A stretch of 64,000 bases of DNA from Nicotiana tabacum. Its lineage: Eukaryota > Streptophyta > Magnoliopsida > Solanales > Solanaceae. Position numbers and translations under genes: made by a program. Below, one piece after another: positions 44,462-55,459 of the stretch. The stretch covers positions 72,385,291 through 72,449,290 of the forward strand of contig NC_134080.1 of NCBI RefSeq assembly GCF_000715075.1. Direction: 5' to 3'. The first letter of the stretch is position 1. Each line of letters begins with the position of its first letter. Below the pieces are notes generated by a model. That model did no database searches. It was not told the DNA's origin and worked only from the letters and a program-made list of their open reading frames with translations.

Positions 44462-44752
44462 GTCAGTCCATTTTAAGAATTTGTTCTGCTGCACATCTGC
44501 TTTATAGATGGTGTTTATGGTTATCAATGAATTATTGATTTTATAGGGTTGTGCTCTCTTTTCTCTGTCCTAGTTGTCAAACCAAGTTTAGATGCTTAGG
44601 GAAGCCAAAAAATACTGGCAAGGTGCACTTTTATAAGCAGCGTGTGCAAGGAATTACACAAATGCTGGGTATGCATCTTTTTTTAATATATTATGTTGGC
44701 GATAGGGCGAATGAGAGGTTTTAAATAATTAGGCCATTTATAGATGTCTTGA

Positions 44753-45175
44753 CAAATTGCTTAAGAGTATGGTCACTGAAGAAGAAGCTGAGAAACAGGT
44801 TATTGAATTTGTCAAGAGAAACATTGGCACATATACACCATTACTAGCAGGAAATTCAGTCTACGTGAATTTTCAATTTTTGAAGAAATACATGCCAAAT
44901 CTGGCTAGTCTTTTTTCACATGTACTAGTTGATGTCAGCAGTGTCAAGGCATTGTGTGTTCGTTGGTTTCCAATAGCAAAAAGGCTCCTAAAAAGGAAAG
45001 CAAGCATAGAGCTATGGATGACATTAAGGAGAGCATAGCAGAACTCAATTACTTCAAGGAACACATATTCAAGGCCTCCAAGTCTAATAAGAATCCAAGG
45101 CTTGTTGCTTTTCACAAGCTCCATGTTGTGCAGCAAACCAAAGATAATAAGAGTGTTGTTCCATTAAACAGCTAA
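44753..45175 (+). pseudogene. Oligoribonuclease fragment (C-terminal two thirds), one frameshift
   Basis: Frame 1 reads SMVTEEEAEKQVIEFVKRNI, then TPLLAGNSVYVNFQFLKKYM and FSHVLVDVSSVKALCVRWF. After a one-base shift near 44970 it continues SNSKKAPKKESKHRAMDDIK, ESIAELNYFKEHIFKASKS and stops at 45175. These are the DEDDh 3'-5' exoribonuclease motifs of Orn/REXO2: GNS, the VDVS Asp and the HRAMDDI His/Asp. The N-terminal DxE motif is missing. The enzyme normally degrades 2- to 5-nt RNA in mitochondria and cytoplasm. The copy has no intron over about 130 codons, consistent with a spliced template. Confidence 0.88.
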
Positions 45176-45194
45176 ATAATAGTATATATATTAC

Positions 45195-45296
45195 CTTGTC
45201 CCCAGCTGCTAGAATTACTAGTTGGCCATCTTCAGCTGGCTTTTTGCTCCTTGAAACTGGAGCTTCAACAAGACAACCACCCTTTGATGTAATGGC
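45195..45296 (-). pseudogene. Glyoxylate/succinic-semialdehyde reductase exon fragment
   Basis: Between acceptor GATTACAG and donor GACAAG|GTAATA, 34 codons on the minus strand read AITSKGGCLVEAPVSRSKKP then AEDGQLVILAAGDK. This is the conserved EAPVSGSxxPAEDGQL block of the beta-hydroxyacid dehydrogenase family member GLYR, with Arg replacing the Gly of the substrate loop. The previous exon is at 45453-45512. Confidence 0.85.
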
Positions 45297-45452
45297 CTGT
45301 AATCATTCACTATTAGTATTTCACTTCAACTTACTAATTCTTTGCTGTTCTAATATGTGCAGTATTCATCATAAACTTGACTCTGATAGTACACTGCTTC
45401 AGCTCTAGTGTAAAACAAGTCAAGAATTAATATTCCCACATGCAATTCCAAC

Positions 45453-45512
45453 CTCACTAATCTTTGAAGAAGTATCGGCATCAACGGTTGACATGTCTAT
45501 ATACCCCTTCCC
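45453..45512 (-). pseudogene. Glyoxylate/succinic-semialdehyde reductase, preceding exon fragment
   Basis: The minus strand reads GYIDMSTVDADTSSKISE and then donor GAG|GTTGGA. The 156-bp intron to 45297 is still present with GT-AG ends, and the join gives KISE-AITSKGG. The upstream boundary of the exon is unclear. Confidence 0.82.
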
Positions 45513-45934
45513 ACCACATATCTACTCAAGAGCACCATCTTATCAGGCTCTTAAGATTTCAAAGACAAATTACCCCTGCTTTAGTTGAACCTGGTCAGTG
45601 ATGGAATTTTGTCCAGACGAACAGATCGATTTTCTGCTGAGCTTTCTGCTGCACATTGTTCAGGGACCACTACAACCTTCTCATGGTATATAACACCACC
45701 TGTTCATCTTTGGGTGCATGATGGTACAACAACGTAAATAACTAGATGATTCCAGCTGCTTGAAAGTCTTCAAGCCAGTCATGATCCTAATGAGCACAGC
45801 TACTGCAGTCGATATGACCTCTACCTTTGTTTTTTGCCAAAAAAGGATTGTAGTTTTCAACGAGATGTTTATAAATTGATCCTTTAGAACAACCAATTGG
45901 ATATTCCTGTTTTCTGGTAATTCTTTTTACTAAT
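45513..45934. other. Unrecognised part of the chimeric insert
   Basis: A short plus-strand frame reads DGILSRRTDRFSAELSAAHC and then SGTTTTFSW (45600-45700). I do not recognise it. It may be part of another transcript or non-coding sequence. Confidence 0.4.
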
Positions 45935-46439
45935 AATTACTAGGAACCTCAGACCTCTCTATTCCTTCGAGGTAGGGTTAAGGTATGCGTACACACTACC
46001 CTCCCCAGACCCCACTAGTGAGATTTCACTGGGTCGTTGTTATTGTTGTTGTTGTTGTTGTTGTTATAGATGTCTTGAGGTAATATCCGCCTGTGTAGGT
46101 CTCTCTGTCCTCTGTTTATTCTACTTTAAATTTCTAAAGCAGATTCTCCTTTTGTTTTCTCTTAAATGTTAACTTTATTAGTGTCTATCACATGAACTCC
46201 AAATAGTGAAAGAGTAAATAAATTACCCGCTTAATGCTTTAAGCGTTATGAACAGATGGTTGCCATATTGCTCTTCCCTTAATTTTTTTGGTCTCTTAGA
46301 CTTAAAAGGAAACACAATTACTTAAAAAATGACCAGATTAGCAACTACACTCTACCTTTTTATTTTATGGAAGACTTCCACTGTAAGTCTACAATCGACT
46401 TAACATCTTATTCCAATTTCCAATAAAAAAATAATTAGA

Positions 46440-46750
46440 TCTATATTAACAAACATAACATTCCATGATAAGTTTTTTTCTATAAAATGAGCATTTAACT
46501 TCACCTCTCAAATTAAAAAGAAGTGTTCTTCGAAAACTCTGTAATTATGAAATCTAAAGAAGTAGTGAATGCTTTATTTATTTATTTTGATATGATTTTC
46601 TGTTTGATTTTTCATATGTTTTCTTATGTTACATCTGGCATTGTATAATATATTTTTTATTTTTGCCATTATAAAAATCTAAATTCTTTTGAATCAAATA
46701 AATATAAAATAAAGATATTTGACTGCGCGAAGCGTGGCCCAATTAACTAG
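46440..46750 (+). mobile_element. Candidate small non-autonomous Helitron
   Basis: The 3' end has a GC-rich hairpin-like GCGCGAAGCGTGGCC in AT-rich DNA, then CAATTAACTAG followed by T, as Helitrons require. A matching 5' end ATCTATATTAAC (A before TC) lies 311 bp upstream. No duplication is expected. The 5' end is a weak call. Confidence 0.5.
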
Positions 46751-47139
46751 TTATTTGACAGTTGAGGTATTATGTTGGACTCCATATGCTCGGATTATGT
46801 TATAGATATAAGTCCATATATAGATTGTTCCTATCTAAACAATATGAAATTTTGTAGCAGCAAGTGTTCCTTGGGTTCTACTAAATTTTAATATGGTTTT
46901 TTGGTTTTATATTTTCTAAAGTTAGATATGGCAATTGAATCAAAATGAGTATGGTTTTAATTTTATTTCTTTCATTTGTAGGTCATATAGACTTCATAAT
47001 AGAACTTTATAAATGGGATTCAAGTTTCTCGAACTTGATAATTTTTTAAGATGGGTGCTTCAGTCATAAGGTTAATTAGTCCTAAAGTAACTTTTTGTAT
47101 CATATATGAACAAAACTATATCTTTTAGTTTTTTTTACT

Positions 47140-47737
47140 ATGAATCTTTTTTTGTCGCCAATAATTGTACTATTCAACTACAAAATTCAAGTCGTAGCCA
47201 TTTAAAAATCATATTTTTCGTGACAAAAATTTTCTTGTGACTAAACTGTACGTTAAACAGAGACAATTAAATAATTGTCACTAATTGTTTGCACTATTAG
47301 TGACAAAAACTAATGTCATAATAAATTAGAAACTTTTATAGCTAAAGTTTACCATGTTTAACTACAAATTTTATTTTGTCACTATTGTAATAACACATTT
47401 TTTGTGACGAAATTTTTTTGTGTCCAAAGTTTTACCAATTTTAAGACAAATTATGATTTGTCACAAATTGGATACATCATTAGTGACAAAATAATATGTC
47501 ACCAATTATATAAAATTCGTGGCTAATGCTATTAAATAATGGCGCCAAGTTATTTTTTGATGGGAAACTTTAGTGGACAAAACTTTTGCTACGAAATTTT
47601 ATGTTTCGTCACTAAAACTATGTGGATTATGTATCTAAACACGAAACATAATTTTCGTCACGAAAAGTGAATAATTAGTGACGAATTTTGTGTCGTGGCT
47701 AAAAGTTTTGTAGCTAAATATCACATTTATTGTAGTG
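47140..47737 (-). repeat. CACTA right TIR and subterminal repeat array
   Basis: Words such as TAGTGACAAAA, TTTGTCACTAT and CGTCACGAAAAG recur up to the terminal ATTTATTGTAGTG. This mirrors the left end in inverted orientation. Confidence 0.8.
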
Positions 47738-47740
47738 AGA

Positions 47741-49410
47741 AGGAGGTGGGGAGAGAATTTGAGCAAGGTTTTGAAGCTTTGATATTTTAAAGAGAGAAAG
47801 GGTCAACCCTCCACATCCAATACACTTCAAGGTATGATTTCTTGATACATCTATGATGTTATAACATCATTATATATTAGAACTAACACATACATGGATC
47901 CAATCAATAGGAATTCACTTGAATCTTGAAGAATCATCAAGAACACCAAAGAAGAGATTTTCCAGGGTTTCCTTCAAAAGGTAAATTCTTCTACTCCAAC
48001 CTCATTTATGAGATATAAATGAGTGTATATATGATATTCATGAAATTAAGAAGTAGTTGAATGTGAGTAATTATGAAACCCTAGTTGGATATAACATGAA
48101 TAGTAACTTGGGGTATTAAATGGAGATTGTTTAGTTGTTTATAACCCTAATAGGCAGTTAAGTATTACAAATAAGATTGTTAAGAATGAAGGAACATATT
48201 TGGTAGGAAAGATGAACTCTAAGTACCTATAGTCAAGAGTAAAGGCCTAAATGGGTCTTGTTGGGTATTGTTAAACAACTCTTGACTCGTGTGGGATAAT
48301 TATGTAGATTGTAATTGGTTGAAAACCTTGGATACTTGTGGTAAAGTTTTGGGAGCATATTGAGGTATGTTGAAATCTACTACTTCACAGAGCTTTTCCT
48401 CCAAATCGCATATCGTAAAATTGTTTAGAACATGACTTCTAATTGTGGATCCTAACTTGTGGGGACGAGCGGGTTGAGATTACACCATCCTTGCATTATA
48501 AATTTATATGTGCCATTAATGAGCTATTTTATTGAAAATATAAAGTGTAATATTTTTGAAATATTTTTACATATTGGAGTGGCACTTGTTCAACTAAAAG
48601 ATAGATTCTCATCTTGTTAATTCTTTTTTTATTACATTAAATTAAAGAAGGTTTTCATTTGATTCTTATTCAAATGGTTGGGTCAGTTATGAACATTGTA
48701 AATTAATTTGAGGTAGATTTTTTTGAGGCTTATAAGCTATGAATCTATTTTAGAAATTCAAATATTATGGGAGTTACTAGTGGAGACCATCGAAATTAGT
48801 TCGAATTTTGATTTGTTACCATAGAATTATATGTATCGATGTAGGGACACATTCCACGATTAACCCGAGGTTTCTGGGATAAAATCCCCTAAGGCAAATG
48901 ATCATTAATAAATGTAATGATAATTCAATTCGTATGTTACTACGGAAAACCGCCCGGATAAGCAGGGTCAAATACTTGTGACTAGGTTAAACACCTAGTG
49001 TTGTTTCTATTATGTCAATGTCGGTATAGTGCTCCCGTTAAAAGTAAAACCTCATATGATTTTAGTTGAACTTAAAGGCTAAATGAAATGACTTTGAACT
49101 ACGTTTTACATTATTATTTCATCTTCTTGTTTAAATTATGAATTGATATAAATGCTCCCTTGTCATATCAACGCTTTGCATATCTCTTAATCTTCTTTTC
49201 CTATCTTGTCCCACTCTTTGAGCGGTTCATAATTCATACTAGTGTGGAGATTAGGCCCTTTGACCAAATTTTCATTTCTGTTTTCAGGCACCGGTCCTAA
49301 GCAGTGCGAGCCTCGTGGATAGGACAGCTCCACATTTCCAATTGATATTTTTGGTGAGGCTCCACTCTTACTATCGTGGAGTAACATTTATTTTATGCTT
49401 TTGGATCACC
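47741..49410 (+). mobile_element. Gypsy-type LTR/leader remnant, right half
   Basis: It continues the LTR broken by the CACTA element: AGAAGGAGGTGGGGAGAG soon after the TATA box of the left half, later CCGCCCGGATAAGCAGGG and CACCGGTCCTAAGCAGTGCG, wording I associate with gypsy LTR ends. No coding region survives. It stops at the Copia LTR. Confidence 0.45.
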
Positions 49411-49412
49411 GG

Positions 49413-49961
49413 TGTTAAAAAATAACAAATAAAATGGCTTTGAGGTGTGAAAATCTACTGTCCTTAAAGAGTTATCGCCTATATACTAATTTAGGGAAAA
49501 TCAAAACGATTCTCTTCATGATACAACAAAACCTGCAATAATACTTGTGATTTTCTATACCACTTCACTGGAAATTCTTGTGTATTTATAGGCAACCAAC
49601 AGACCCTTTAAGAAAAGATGTCTTGTTTCACAAACAGACATATCTGGACAGATCCTTTCATAACAGACATAACTGTTTATTTGAATTTTGAATTTAAAAT
49701 TCAAATAAATTAATTTTTCTGTCACAAAATAAAATAATTAACTTAAGGATCCGACCCGGCACGCGCCCAAGCCCCAAGTCCAAGTCTTTGATTATATGAT
49801 GTATAAATATATCGTGTACTTAATTGTACACACTTAAAAGTATGTGTCCTAAATCAAAGACATGAAAGAGACAAGTGCATAAAAGGCTCCAAAATAACCT
49901 TCTCTCTTCCAATGTGGGAACAATCCCACTTCCCAACTCTAAAATAACAAACTATCTTACA
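49413..49961 (-). repeat. Copia 3' LTR
   Basis: On the minus strand it runs from TGTAAGATAGTTTG to TTTTTTAACA (549 bp), with a purine tract AGTAGGGGAT immediately upstream (49962-49970). The RNase H frame lies further upstream in the same orientation. Confidence 0.65.
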
Positions 49962-50532
49962 ATCCCCTACTAATTTGTTATTTCACTTTATAACACTTGT
50001 GAATAATAGATAGTATCTTATATAAATTTGAACTTTTCGTTAGTGTAAGTGCTTTAAAGTTTTGATGAAGTTATTGGTATCTTAGGATTTGAACTACAAC
50101 TCATTGTGCTAAAATCGAAAATAACACACACACAACGTTATTTATTAGCTTAGAAAATTCAGTATTCGCTTTAGCACGTTTACGGCCATGTGCTCATCAT
50201 GAATTCATGAATATTTACAAGATCAACCCTTTAAATCTTGCCAGAAGCGGCACAACTTCAATATTCATATAGGTGGAATTAGGTACTATATCCCTATTAC
50301 TCCAGACATTAATAATTCCATTAAGATTAATCAACCTTTTCATGTAACAGTATGCACTTTGGAGTTTGTCTTTATGCCTCTGTTATAACAAGAATTTAAC
50401 AACTCCTTAACTCCTTACATAACAGTAAGTAATACAATAGAATTAGGGCTCCTAAAGAGGAGATCAATGCTTAAACAATACAAGTAACTTGTTATTACCC
50501 ATTGAACTTATATTATTAAAGTGTATACTAAC

Positions 50533-50895
50533 TCAAAGTGGGATTTCATTACTTGTATTTAATTTAAAGGGTCTCAACCCCATCCTTTCACAAGTTTGTT
50601 GTACTACATCTCTACCCAATGGCTTCGTAAGTGGATCAGCCAAATTCTTATTTGATCTCACATATATTATAGCTATAACTCCAATTGTAATTAATTCTCT
50701 TATATAAGCATGTCTCAATCTTATATGTCTCGATTTCCCATTGTACATTTTATTGTGAGCAACACACATTGTAGTCTCACTATCACAGAACATGGAAATG
50801 GTTGGCATAGGTTGTGGCCATAACTTTATATCAAGTAACATATTCCTCGGCCATTCTACTTCTTTTCCAGCAGCTGCTAATTGATCTCATCCAAG
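50533..50895 (-). pseudogene. Copia RNase H, C-terminal part of a truncated polyprotein
   Basis: The minus strand reads AAGKEVEWPRNMLLDIKLWP, then MFCDSETTMCVAHNKMYNGK, SRHIRLRHAYIRELI and NLADPLTKPLGRDVV. These are the RNase H D-S block, the H-I-x-x-R-H motif and the DxLTK tail of Ty1/copia polyproteins. The frame is clean to its stop at 50533. Everything upstream of it is lost at about 50900, where other sequence begins. Confidence 0.88.
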
Positions 50896-50932
50896 TCACA
50901 CCTCAATTCAAGGTTATGAAACGGTCGATTAT

Positions 50933-53807
50933 CGTGACGACCCGGCCAGTCGTCTCATGAGTTACCGCTCCATTTTCTCCCTTTCTGCTTCTTTATGCTT
51001 TGTTTATCCGTATTTTGTGGTATGTGGTTCGTCGGATCGAATCCGAAATAATTTTGGTAAGGTTTGAGACACTTAGTCTCTTTTGAGGAAACTTAAGTTG
51101 GAAAAGTCAACCGGACGTTGACTTATGTGTTAGAGGAATTGAATGTGAGTTCTGATGGTTCGGTTAGCTTCGGGAGGTAATTTGGGACTTAGGAGCATGA
51201 TCAGAATGAGTTTTGGAGGTTCGAAGTAGATTTAGGCTTGAATTGGCGAAGTTGATATTTTGGCAATTTCCGGTTGATAGGCGAGATTTTGATATAAAGG
51301 TCGGAATGGAATTCCGAGAGTTGCAGTAGTTCTGTTGGGTCATTTAGGATTTGTGTGCAAAATTTCAGGTCATTCGGACGTGGTTTGGTTGTTTTTTTTA
51401 TCAAAAGCGGAATTTGGAGGATTTTGGAAACTTAGGCTTGAATCCGATGTTTTTTGATTGATTTGATGTTGTTTGAGGTGTTTTGAAGATTGGTACAAGT
51501 TTGAATAAGGTTTTGGGATATGTTGGTACCTTTGGTTGAGGTCTCGGGGGGTCTCGGGTGAGTTTCGAGGGGTTGAACGGATCATTTTTAAGTTAAAAAA
51601 GTTGCAGATTTTGAGTTCCAATAGTTGCACGCATTTTGGTCTTCGCGTTCGCAAGTGGACCCTCGAGTTCGCGAAGGGTGAGGAAGGGAGGCGTCAGGTT
51701 TGGCCTTCGCATTCGCGAAGGGGAGTCCCGCATTCGCGAAGGGCCGGAATTGTAAGTATCGTGCTCGCGAGAGGCTTGGTAGCATTCGTGTAGGTTGGTG
51801 AGGCTGAGGCATCGCGTTCGCGATGGTGGGGTCGCGTTCACGAAGAAGAGTTTTAGTCAACGGGATTTTTGTGCTTCGCGAATGCGAGGCTTTGACCGCG
51901 TTCGTGAAGAAGGAAATTAGGCATGGGCAGAAGGTTTAAAAGGTCGTCTTGTCCGCGAAGGTGGGGTTTATTTCTTCCATTGTTGGTCGTTTTTGGAGCT
52001 TTTTTAAAGGGATTGAAGAGGGATTCAAGGGGAATTACTTGGAGGTAAGATTCTTGGACTTAAAACTCGATTCTAACGTGAATTCCACCTAAATGATCAT
52101 GGAAATTAAGCCAAAAATTGAAGAACTAGGACTTGGGAATTTAGACCTTTGATTGAGGATTTGAAGGACCATTTGAGGTTGGATTTCAGAACTTTTGATA
52201 TGTACGAACTCGTGGGGAGATAAGGAATCTATTGATGTAAAAGTTATCTTATTTCGAGATGTGGGCCCGGGGATCAGGTTTTGGTAATTTCGAGATTTAT
52301 GTTGTAAATTGATTATTTTTGCTTGGGCTTCGTTCTTTTAGCATATTTTGACTTCCTCGTTCTGATTTTGGATAGATTCGACACGAGTGGAGGCCGAATC
52401 AAGGGTCAAAGGCTTCACGAGCTAAAGATTTGACCAGTTCGAGGTGAGTAATGATTGTAAATGATGTTCTGAGGGTATGAAACCCCGGACTTGCACATCG
52501 TAGTGTTATATCGAGGTGAGACACACGCTTGATGACGAGCGTGGGGTCGTGAACTGTTGGGGATTGTGACTTAGTCCATTCCGGATGACTATTTTATCAC
52601 ATATTTAACTGAAATCTATTTGTTATCATCATTATTTTGGCTGAATGCCATATTTGGGCTTCGTGCCAACTATTTGAACCCTTCGGGGATTTTTACTGGT
52701 ATTTCCTCATTGTTTTGACCTTATACTTGAACTCAGTCATGTTATATTTCACTGTTTTTTGTACTTAGCCATGTTTACTTTGTTTTAACACTTACATGAT
52801 CTTTTAAATGATATTTTTGGGCTGAGAATCATGTTTTACTATTGCCCGAGTAGCTTGTGAGGATTTTTGACTGAGTAAGGCCGAGAGCCTATGTTGTGAG
52901 GAAACATTTGATACTGATTATGAGGCAGAGGGCCTGAGATATGTACGCCATGAGGTGGCTTGATTGATATGAGGCCGAGGGCTTAGTGATGATGCCACGA
53001 GGTGGCTTGATATTGCGTTTGGGCCGTAAGGGGCCCCTCCAGGAGTCTGCACACCCCTAGTGAGTGTGGGTACCCATTGTGATGTGAGAATGAGCCCGAA
53101 GGGCTGGTATTGTTCTGAGATATTGCCCGAGGGGCTGGTATTGTTCTGAGATATTGCCCGAGGGGTGGTTTTGTTGATACATTGCCCGAGGGGCGAACCT
53201 TTACGTGTTTATTTTTCCGTAATTGCCTGTCAACTATATGCTTACTTGTTGAAAAAGGATTTTACTTATCTTTTAACTGATTTACTATTTTTAAATGGTT
53301 TTACTACTTCATTATAGAATGCCCTGTGCCTTACGTGTTTTCTTGCTTTCAGTCTTTATTTACATTTGTTACTTACTGAGTTGGAGTACTCACTTTACTC
53401 CCTGCACCCTATGTGCAGATTCAGGCGTAGCTGATCCCACTCCTGAGTGCTGATCATTTCCAGCTTCAGGCAGATCCGAGAAGTCTTTAGGTAGCTATTG
53501 GCGTTCGCAGCCCGGAGCTCCTCCCTATCTCTTTTCCTTTATGTCCTTAGTTCTGTAGTAAACTCTGTAGTTACTTTGGGGTAATCTGTGTTGTTAGATG
53601 CTCGTGACTTGTGACACCCCGTATCAGACTGTGTTTGGGCTGTATTCCGCATATTATACTATCTTTTGCTTAGACTTTGGTTTATTAGCTCATGCTTAGA
53701 CTATTTATTACTGTTTAACTACTTAAAAAGTGAATTGGGTTTAATTGGATGGCTTTGTCTTCACGAGAGGCGCCATCACGACCGAGTTCAAGTTTAGGGT
53801 CGTGACA
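50933..53807 (+). repeat. Chromovirus left LTR
   Basis: Contains the GTTCGCGAAG word cluster (51625-51905), a TTTAAAAGG box (51935-51943), and a downstream zone of near-repeats TATTGCCCGAGGGG (53100-53200) and GCCACGAGGTGGCTTGAT. Confidence 0.92.
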
Positions 53808-53809
53808 AA

Positions 53810-53823
53810 TTGGTATCAGATCC
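53810..53823 (+). other. Chromovirus primer-binding site
   Basis: TTGGTATCAGATCC begins two bases after the LTR. The TGGTATCAGA core is the classic initiator-Met tRNA site. Confidence 0.85.
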
Positions 53824-53954
53824 TAGGTTACATAGGTCTCACGAGTCATGAGCAGCTTTGCAGAATCTTTAGGAAAAACATCATATTGTTGAAATTCTTG
53901 TCGCGCGAATTTGTTGATCCGAGTACTAAACTTTGTTATTCTATTCTCTCATAG

Positions 53955-55440
53955 ATGGTGAGGACACGCGCTACTGGTCGGGATGGACGACCACCAGTTC
54001 CACCAGTTGTGGCCACTAGAGGCTGAGGATGCGGTCGTGGTCGTGGTAGGGTCAGAGCAGCTAGGGCAGCACCTGCAGATCCACCAGCTGCCGTAGTTTA
54101 GGATCAAGTCCTAGTTATGGACACTCCTACAACACCAGCTCAGGCACCAGCTGTGCCCATTGTGATTCCGGGTCTTCAGGAGGCCTTGGCTCAGACCTTA
54201 TCAGTTTGCACTGGCCTAACTCAGGCGATTTCAGCCACTACAGCTGCAACTATTTCTCAGGCCGGGGGAGGCAATCAGACTCCCACCGCTCGCACACCTA
54301 AGAAGGTCGTGCAGGGACTTCAGACGCCGGGGGCACATCTAGCCCGGCCGGTTGCAACTGCTTAGGACTATGTAGTTCCTGCCATGCTGGAGGATGAGCA
54401 GCGTAGGTTGGAGAGATTTGGTAGACTGCAACCTCCGACCTTCAGTGGCGTAGAGGGCAAGGATGCCCAGGGTTTCTTAGATAAGTGTCAGAGGATGCTT
54501 TGTACAACGGGTATTTTGGAGACTAGTGGGGTCGCTTTTACTACTTGTTAGTTTTCTAGAGCTGCCTTTACTTGGTGGGAGGCTTTTGAGAGGCGTAGGC
54601 CTGTTGGTGCAGCACCCCTTACCTGGCAGCAGTTCTCCGTTATCTTTTTGGAAAAGTATGTGTTGCAGTCCCGTAGGGAGGAGCTGCATAGGGAGTTTGA
54701 GTAGTTGCATCAGGGAGAAATGACTATGACGTAGTACGAGATGAGGTTCTCTGAGTTAGCTCGTCATGCTATTTGGATGGTTCCGACAGATAGAGAGAGG
54801 ATTAGGAGGTTTGTTGATGGCCTCACTTATCAGCTTCGTATTCTCATGACCAGGGAGAGGGTGATTGGTGCTACTTTCGAGGAGGTTGTGGATATTGCAT
54901 GTGAGATTGAGTCTGTTCGTTGCCAGGAGTGAGAGAAGAGGGAGGCCAAGAGGCCTCGAGGATCTTGTAGTTATAGTGGTACTCCGTCGAGAGGTCAGTT
55001 TTAGCACAGTAGAGGTCGTCCATTCAGACATGTTCAACCAGCTCGCCCAGGTTATCGTGGGGCGTCATCGGGTCATGGTTCCCACAGTTCTCATCAGGGC
55101 CAGTCATCACTTAGTGCCCTTCCAGCTCAAAGTTTGTCCCGTGCTCCATCAGTTCAGGGCTCTTCTATGCCGAGTACATCTGCTAGTCACTCCGGTGCGA
55201 GGGGTTCCCTTCAGTCCCCCTCTCCAGCACCTGGGAGTTGTTATGAGTGTGGAAAGTTGGGTCATATGTGGAGGCAGTGTCCTCGTCATCTTGGGGGTTT
55301 ATCTCAGTAGAAGGGTCAATTATCGGCTTCAGAGCTAGTTACTTCACCACCACCCACCCACCCAGCTAGGGGTGGAGGTCAGTCAGCTAGGGGTCGCCCT
55401 AGACGGGGAGGTCGATCAGAGGGCAGTCAGGACAGTTTCT
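53955..55440 (+). pseudogene. Chromovirus gag, open frame closed only by nine point stops
   Basis: From ATG at 53955 the same frame runs 1.35 kb without any indel. It has MVRTRATGRDGRPP, an RG-rich stretch, the capsid region (ERFGRLQPPTFSG, QGFLDKCQRML, FTWWEAFERR, W-x-x-FSVIFLEKY) and the zinc knuckle CYECGKLGHMWRQC (55239-55280). Stops are at 54024, 54099, 54363, 54549, 54702, 54732, 54930, 55002 and 55308: seven TAG and two TGA, no TAA. The capsid protein packages element RNA; this copy cannot make it. Confidence 0.88.
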
Positions 55441-55459
55441 ATGCACTTCCAGATATACC

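Larger units (their letters stand above)
44753..46063 (+). mobile_element. Chimeric retrocopy: oligoribonuclease + antisense reductase + SINE/RTE tail
   Basis: A perfect 15-bp direct repeat TTATAGATGTCTTGA lies at 44738-44752 and 46064-46078, so 1311 bp were inserted into repeat copy R-P. The insert begins inside an oligoribonuclease reading frame with no introns, passes its stop, then holds two reductase exons with their intron on the opposite strand, then unrecognised sequence, and ends with GGGTTAAGGTATGCGTAC, CTCCCCAGACCCC and a TTG tail (45935-46063). TSD length, 5' truncation and tail type fit target-primed reverse transcription by an RTE-like machinery. Confidence 0.75.
15884..47737 (+). 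mobile_element. CACTA (En/Spm) transposon, 31.9 kb with a nested Ogre element
   Basis: Ends are CACTACAACAAATTTGAT on the left and, read inward from the right, CACTACAATAAATGTGAT, flanked by a 3-bp duplication AGA (15881-15883, 47738-47740). Subterminal zones of about 700 bp on both sides are packed with TTTGTCACTAA / TTAGTGACGAA words, the usual binding-site arrays of this superfamily. Inside lie an En/Spm partner gene (minus) and a TNP2-type gene (plus), pointing outward. Without the 13.5-kb Ogre and its duplicated 5 bp, the element is about 18.4 kb. Both genes are broken, so it is not autonomous. It carries several host-gene pieces. Confidence 0.85.
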
